DNA from: Ailurus styani
Lineage: Eukaryota; Chordata; Mammalia; Carnivora; Ailuridae
DNA: 64,000 nucleotides
NCBI GenBank assembly: GCA_002007465.1
Contig: LNAC01000339.1
Span: 1,465,276 to 1,529,275 of the forward strand
Reading direction: 5' to 3'
Position 1 is the stretch's first letter, and each line of letters opens with the position of its first letter. Below the pieces are notes generated by a model. It made no database searches, had not been told where the DNA came from, and worked only from the letters and a program-made list of their open reading frames with translations. This document shows, piece by piece, positions 58,243 through 64,000 of this stretch. A program made the position numbers and the translations under genes.

Positions 58243-59024
58243 CCTCACACTCTCCTCATTTCTCTGGGAAAAAAAAAAAGCCTCTGTTGCTCTGTCAGTC
58301 CTTTCTTTTATGTGCTACAGAACACCTGGTGGCCAATTGCTAGGTGGTGGATAATTAGCCCCTCAATTATCACCAGTTTATTTTCACCTGTTCCACTAGC
58401 ATTTCCCTAGAACTTGAAGCTTGTCTAATTAGTCTTTTCTGACCCATTCCCCACCATCAGACTCAGGAAATAGCCCTTTTACTAAATAATTAACCCATGG
58501 TAGGCCAATCCTTCAGCTTTTGTTTCAACTCCTGTTGGAATCATTAGAATCAAATGAACAAAGAAACATCACGGGACGTGGTAATAAGAAAGTTAAAAGT
58601 TCTATCTTCCTTCTCCCTTTGCCAGCTTCCAAATCCAAATTATAGAAATCTTAAGCACAGTGACATTTAGTCAGACACATATGTGCTTGCTGTTGAATGT
58701 CTTGAAAGAGCAAAATAGCACTGCCAGAATTATCAAGTTCAGTTCTCTGAAATGCCATAGGAAATATGGTGTTTATTTTATAACTAAAAGGTGAAAGAGA
58801 TCAAAAAGAATCCAAATTTTAAAATGCAGGCCAAGATCTCAACTTCTAAAACCTTTTCAGGATCCTGTAATTGAGCCTAACAATTTCCTCTATGCATTAT
58901 TTTGATCACCTATGAATATTTTTTCCAAACTATTTATACACATGCACAGAAACTCTTACTTTGTTTTAATCACACAAGTCAATAGCGAAATCCAGCAAAG
59001 ATTTCTGTAAACTTAAGGGACATC
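57206..59024. other. Unassigned sequence with TG microsatellite
   Basis: No exon or repeat family recognised apart from the (TG)n at 58185-58240. Confidence 0.4.
58185..58240. repeat. (TG)n microsatellite
   Basis: About 28 uninterrupted dinucleotide units, the longest pure microsatellite in the window. It is likely polymorphic. Confidence 0.97.
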
Positions 59025-59130
59025 TCATGTTTACTCATTCGTTCAACAAGTATTATTGAGTGCCTACTTCATAGCAGTAAGTCTCAGGGACACAAAAACA
59101 ATGGGAAGGTCTTTACATTCTTGAAGCTGA
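59025..59130 (-). mobile_element. L2 3' fragment
   Basis: TTCGTTCAACAAGTATTATT, then GAGTGCCTACTTCATAGCAG, CTCAGGGACACAAAAACAAT and TTCTTGAAGCTG: complement of the L2 3' end. Confidence 0.8.
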
Positions 59131-59239
59131 AAGTCTAATGTTTCTCTAAATATCATCTTTTTTAAAAAAAAATGCGTCCATTGAAGCCACACACACATGC
59201 TTAAAAATGGACAGACAACGTTCCTATTCATTCTGCCAT

Positions 59240-59675
59240 TTTCTATTCCTTCTTCCCAATAGTATCCCAAGATCCTTTGAGGAATGACTTCTCTTCTACA
59301 CAGACTGGTTTAGGGCTGGACACATGATCAAAAGTGAACCAATGAGAGCCAGACATTTCTTCCACTGCCAGAGGTCTCCTTTGCTCACTGAAAATCAGAA
59401 GATGTCAGTTGATGCTGCCAACTTGCAACCATTTCAGAATCAAGCTAAAGCAAAAAGTAAAGAACAAAGTTATAAAATAAGGAAAAGGAACCCCTGGAAA
59501 CATCTTTTAAACTCTGTTTAAGCGATTTCCCAAGCTAGGCCTTATCCTGTTTTTTGTTGTGGTGGTTTTTGCTGTTGTTTTTACATGAACCAGTAAGCAT
59601 TCTCTCTACCTAAACTACTGGGGTTTGGATTTAGGTCAGTTGTATCTCAAAGTATTCTAATTGATACAGATGTCA
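59240..59675 (+). repeat. Old LTR-like interspersed repeat, family not assigned
   Basis: CTGGACACATGATCAAAAGT and CCAATGAGAGCCAGACATTT at the left, then near the right end ACTGGGGTTTGGATTTAGGT and TTCTAATTGATACAG. This resembles a mammalian LTR ending in a 'tgatacag' motif. The family is uncertain. Confidence 0.5.
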
Positions 59676-60274
59676 CTCTAATATCACAAATAATAGCTTA
59701 AAGTTTAAGGTAATTATATTTTCTTTGAAGCAACTAAAGGACCTACACCTTTCTATCATTCAGATAAGAATATATTTTTCTACCTATAAATGTGTTTTAT
59801 ATTTGCTTTTCACCTGTAAACATTCTGGTTGCTTTCTGGACTGTAAATTTGCTTGTGGGAATCATGTCATCCTCTAAAGTGTGTTGCCAAGAAGTTGCAT
59901 CCTTTATTCTTATATCACACTACATGCCCTGTGGTTTTTAATACAGCAGCTATTATTCTGTCAAGTCAAATAATTTTAGATTTACCTCTCTGTCTTCCAT
60001 TCATTCCACAAATACTCACTGGACACAACCCGTGCAATGGTTTTGGTAACCCAAAGCTAAATATGAAGGGTTAGCGTTTTTTAAGGCTCTTCCAGACTCC
60101 GTAGGAGAGCATGAAGTGATGCACAGGGATGACAGCACCATGTGACAAGTACTCTGTAGATTTCTGTCTCTCAGGTGCTAAATCCAACAAGGCATTATGG
60201 TTTCCATCACTCCTCACATTCAACATATCAGCAAGTCCTATTGGCACTGCCCCCCAAATCTCTCCCAGATCTGA
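59676..60274. other. Unassigned, with weak L2-like piece
   Basis: CATTCATTCCACAAATACTC near 59998 resembles an antisense L2 end, but only about 60 bp support it. Confidence 0.35.
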
Positions 60275-60955
60275 CAATTTCTCATAGCATTGTTCTTAAA
60301 ACTCTACCCAAGCCACCATTACATCTCACCTGTACTACTGCAATAGGCTCCAAACCAGTCTCCCTGCCTCAATGCTTATAACCTCACAATTCCCTGTCTA
60401 TTCTCCATACATGATCTTCTCAAAGCACAAATCAGATCAATCCACTCTGCTGCTTAAAACACTCCAGTGTCTTTTCATTGCCTTAAAAAAAGGGCAATGG
60501 ATTTTCTTCTTCTTTAAAAAGACTTCTTCTTTTTTAAAAAAGACATATTTATTGATCTGAAAGAGAGAAAGAGAGAGCATGTGAGCCAGGGAAGGGGCAG
60601 AGGAACAGGAAGAGAGAGAATCCTCAAGCAGACTGCGCTGAGCACAGAACCTGACACGTGGTTGGATCCCAGGACCCTGAGATCATGACCTGAGCCGAAA
60701 TCAAGAGTCAGCCACTTAACTGACAGAGCCTCCAGGTGCCCTATCCATCTTTTATTTTCTTCACAGCACTCTTCACTCTTTCCAGTCAGATTGTTTATTT
60801 ATTTGCTTATCAATAATCATTGGCCTTTCTCCACTGTCCACTAAAATGTAACTTCCAAGAAGTCAGGGACTATGTTTTATTTAGTGTTTTTTCTTCAGTG
60901 CCAAGAATGCCTGGAGCATGTTAGGCATTCAGTATCAATTTACTGAGTGAATATA
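60275..60955 (+). mobile_element. L2 (LINE-2) 3' region, sense
   Basis: AAGCCACCATTACATCTCAC, TACTACTGCAATAGGCTCCA, AAATCAGATCAATCCACTCT and AACACTCCAGTGTCTTTTCA. After the SINE (60531-60740) come GGGACTATGTTTTATTTAGT and the tip GGCATTCAGTATCAATTTAC. Confidence 0.85.
60531..60740 (-). mobile_element. Can-SINE (SINEC), old copy
   Basis: Minus-strand copy within L2, ending CCAGGTGCCCTA. The target duplication is not clear. Confidence 0.9.
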
Positions 60956-61584
60956 AGATGACAAATGAGATATATCTAACTTCGACTTGGGCCAGAGAAA
61001 CAGGGAAGGAAGTTAAGGATGATAAAATTTTTGGATAAATGGGGGAACTACTAAATGAATAAAAATATAGACTATATGAGTTAATGGGAAATTTGAAGGA
61101 AATACAGTAGCTTCAGGAATTAGTTCAAATGTGTTTACTGTGATATTCTATAAACTGACTACCAGACCACAGAGCAATGACAAATAGGAATAAATTAAAT
61201 TGTAGGACTATTCAAGTTTCTGTCTTTAGGGTTGTTGTGAGTTTTGTGTGTATTTGACATTGTTATTAGCAAACTAGGGAAAAAATGTGTATCATAGTCC
61301 TAAATTGAGTTATATTACGAATATCAGTAAGGACCCAATTCTCAAGTAATACCAATTACCTCAAAAATCTAAACTGACTAAACCTTGAGGATTTGACTTG
61401 AACTCTTTTAAAAATACAAATATTTGCATAGAATTCAGTTGAATCTAATCATTCATTACAAAGGAGAAAGCTAAACATCTAAAGGGACCCCTGGTAGATA
61501 ACTGGGCCGAAAAGTAGAGACCACTTGAGAATTCAAAAGAATTTTGTTTTGCTTGTTGTTTATTTGTTTAAGTTTTCTGAATAG
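60956..61584. other. Unassigned AT-rich sequence
   Basis: Nothing recognised. Confidence 0.4.
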
Positions 61585-61720
61585 ATGTGACATTTACTGA
61601 GTGTCAACTATGTGCAAGGAACTCTCTAGTATAGTTCGTTTCTCTTTAGATTAACCTCTAATGGGTCTGTCATCTCCATTTTCCAAGTAAGAAAACTGAT
61701 GGAAGTGAAATTCAAACTTT
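61585..61720 (+). mobile_element. MIR element
   Basis: GACATTTACTGAGTGTCAAC, TATGTGCAAGGAACTCT and CATTTTCCAAGTAAGAAAAC in MIR order. Diverged. Confidence 0.7.
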
Positions 61721-62180
61721 GATCCCTCTATACCCAAAGTTCTTTTTCATCATCAACGTTTCCCTATTGTAAGCTCTAAGATACAAAGTATTGCATGGGG
61801 CTAATCAGAAAATACCATTCAACTTTGCTTAAGACTTGGCAACACATCCCGGGAAAGCAAGTAGGAAATAAACAAAAGTGAGAAAACCTTAAAAAGGATT
61901 CCTTGATGAAAAATGAAACCAAAAAAATATATAAATGAACATATTTTGGGGGCCATAGCTAAGAAAGCAGTAGTATGAAAAAATTTTTAAAATGTTGACC
62001 AAGAAGAAAATAAATATTTATAAACCGAAATTAAATAAAGCTTAACATATACCAACAGCAAAGAAAAACACTACCTGACAATAAACTTGCAAAAATGCCT
62101 TCCGTACACTGTGGCATTTAGAAGCAGACTGATGGACAACTGAATGAACGAATGAATGAATGAAGGAGTGACTAAATTAA
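61721..62180. other. Unassigned AT-rich sequence
   Basis: A short (GAAT)n run lies at about 62145-62163. Nothing else recognised. Confidence 0.4.
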
Positions 62181-62196
62181 GATACCTAGCTTATAC

Positions 62197-62399
62197 TTTT
62201 TTTTTTTTAAAGATTTTATTTATTTACTTGACAGAGAGAGACACAGCAAGAGAGGGAACACAAGCAGGGAAGTGGGAGAGGGAGGAGCAGGCTTTCCCGC
62301 CAAGCAGGGAGCCTGATGCGGGCCTCAATCCCAGGACCCTGGGATCATGACCTGTGAGCCAAAGACAGACACTTAATGACTGAGCCAGCCAGGTGCCCT
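62197..62399 (-). mobile_element. Can-SINE (SINEC)
   Basis: Full-length minus-strand copy. Imperfect target duplication GATACCTAGCTTATAC at 62181-62196 and GATACCTTAGCTATAC at 62400-62415. Confidence 0.95.
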
Positions 62400-62569
62400 G
62401 ATACCTTAGCTATACTGTTGAAAACAATCTTGAGCTGGCAAAATAGGGGCTCCCAGGAAAAACTCAAAGATGAATTGAGGACCATCATTTTTTTTTTCTT
62501 TCTGTACCAAGAATTCTGTGTTTCTCAAGTAATTCTGTGTTACCTTTCAACTAAGTAAATTAGGTTTTA

Positions 62570-62792
62570 TTTTATTTTTTTTAAAGATTTTATTTATTTA
62601 TTTGACACAGAGAGAGAGATTACAAGTTACTAGGCAGAGAGGCAGGCAGAGAGACAGGCAGAGAGACAGGGAGAGGAGGAAGCAGGCTCCCTGCTGAGCA
62701 GAGAGCCCGATGCGGGCCTCGATCCCAGGATGCTGAGATCATGACCTGAGCCGAAGGCAGAGGCTTTAACCCACTGAGCCACCCAGGCGCCC
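62570..62792 (-). mobile_element. Can-SINE (SINEC), young mustelid-type with internal duplication
   Basis: Minus-strand copy, about 25 bp longer than usual because the GGCAGAGAGACA unit in the GA-rich part is repeated. Perfect 16-bp target duplication AGTAAATTAGGTTTTA at 62554-62569 and 62793-62808. Confidence 0.96.
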
Positions 62793-62808
62793 AGTAAATT
62801 AGGTTTTA

Positions 62809-64000
62809 ATTGGTTCTCTTCCTTGAACTAGAAGATAGGCCCCAGTATCACTATAGGTGTGAACCTCTTCCCCAGTATTTTACGTGAACTGGGGCATTAG
62901 GTCTCTAGTATTTTCAGCCTTCACATTTTTAATTTTTGTCAGGCACTACTGTAACAAGATCCCCTAAGTCAATGTGCTACCAGAGGGGGGGGAAAAACGA
63001 AATAAAGAAAGCATCCATATAAAGTAAACAAGTTAGAAAGGCTCATTTTTCATTTGTTAACTAGCCTCCACACGGCTGTTGGCTGTGACAACAAATGATT
63101 TAATGAGTCCAATTTAAAATAGTCTTGTCTGTATAAGATAGATGTCTTGGAAAATACTTTTTAAAATCTCACAGCTATAGCAAAGCCTGCTTCAGTATAC
63201 CCAGCGAAAAATCTGCACTGCAGTCCCACATTTTTCTCTAAATTTCTCGATAGGCCGGATACCACGCTAGTAACAGCGAGAAGTGGCATTATTTCTATTG
63301 TTCCTGTGAATGTTTCCTAATAGTAACTGTTAACAAGATGTTTCAGAAATACCAGCTTAAAAAACCGTAAAAATTTATCGGCTGTGTGGAAAAGTGATTA
63401 GTGAACAAGAGCCTTTCTGAACTACGTGTTTGTCTTCTCTTCAGTCACTTAAACGGCCCATTAGAGTGATGCTTTGTCAGAAAAGGACAGTGATAGGGAA
63501 CGTGACGTGTCTACAGCAGGATGACAGGGGAAGGGACTCCTCTCTGGGGTGGGCATTCTCTAGGTGGCTGCATTTGATTTTAGAAAGCTTGTCCATGTAT
63601 TAGGTTGAAGAGATGAAACCTTCCCAAATCTATTCCCCAAGTTCACAAATACACATCTTCTTCCTCGTGTACGTTTCTTAGATTTTAAGAGCAGAGCAGG
63701 TAAGAAGTGTTCTATCTGAATTCACATGATGCTTCCCTTCATGTAAAGAGCAATTGCATCTTTTTGATCATCGACTGACAACAGATAAAACACATTATAT
63801 AGCTTCTGAGAGGGTCAGGTAGATCCAATTTTGTTGAATGACCTGCCTCGGTTCAGAACTAAGTACTTTGTTTTGTTCTTGGAACATGAATAAGCCTAAA
63901 TTTGATTAGCCTGAATGTGTATCTTTACTTTTTGAATGTCTAGATGAGGTGATTATCCAGAATTAACCTTCAGAAATGAGATTGCCTGAAGTCACCTCCA
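62809..64000. other. Unassigned, repeat-poor end of window
   Basis: About 1.2 kb with no recognised transposon. The base composition is more balanced than the window average and there is no clear exon. It could hold conserved non-coding sequence. Confidence 0.4.

Noticed and set aside
58096..58410. 104-codon frame with a poly-(Cys-Val) stretch
   Set aside because: The stretch is the translation of the (TG)n microsatellite.

Overview
This window looks like carnivoran nuclear DNA, most likely from a mustelid (ferret, mink, otter or badger type). The main evidence is about 29 tRNA-Lys-derived Can-SINEs on both strands. The youngest share the caniform/mustelid-type body, with an A box in TGGCTCAGTGGG, a B box near GGGATCGAG, a CT-rich stretch, (AAAT)n and AATCTT plus poly-A. 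The base composition is AT-rich. I found no intact protein-coding gene, no tRNA or rRNA gene, no CpG island and no CRISPR array. It reads as a gene-poor intergenic or deep-intronic region built from layers of transposons, so nearly all annotation is repeats, retropseudogenes and decayed viral sequence.

Layout. 0-9 kb: an antisense L1 3' end, two old SINEs, small L1 pieces, a carnivore-type L1 3' tail and an unassigned LTR-like stretch. 9.1-20.2 kb: the densest nest. Pieces of an old sense L1 (9.9-10.8, 15.8-16.2 and 18.3-19.8 kb) surround an endogenous retrovirus with recognisable LTRs (10.8-15.4 kb) and an antisense L1. The retrovirus carries decayed pol, and its pol is split by a minus-strand GPX1 retropseudogene. 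The antisense L1 carries a Tigger1-like transposon and SINEs. 20.2-26.4 kb: a long antisense L1 with a 5' inversion, broken by a second Tigger1 copy, an ERV-L-like LTR with a primer-binding-like site, and SINEs. 28.2-31.2 kb: a sense L1 ORF2 interrupted by an 0.8 kb insert with direct terminal repeats. 31-43 kb: sparser sequence with SINEs, L2 and MIR relics, and two single-N joins flanked by exact-looking duplications. 43.7-64 kb: several young SINEs with near-perfect target duplications, a hAT-like element, an L1 3' end, MLT1-like and other LTR-like relics, microsatellites, and one minus-strand tract near 49.6-49.9 kb that still looks like protein sequence despite in-frame stops.

Nothing here acts as an operon or pathway. 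The biological interest is in the nesting order of insertions, the retropseudogene of a selenoprotein gene, one unidentified coding-like relic, and local duplications, some biological and some probably assembly artefacts. All family names are from recognition by eye. No database search was possible, and boundaries are accurate to a few bases only where a target-site duplication is described.
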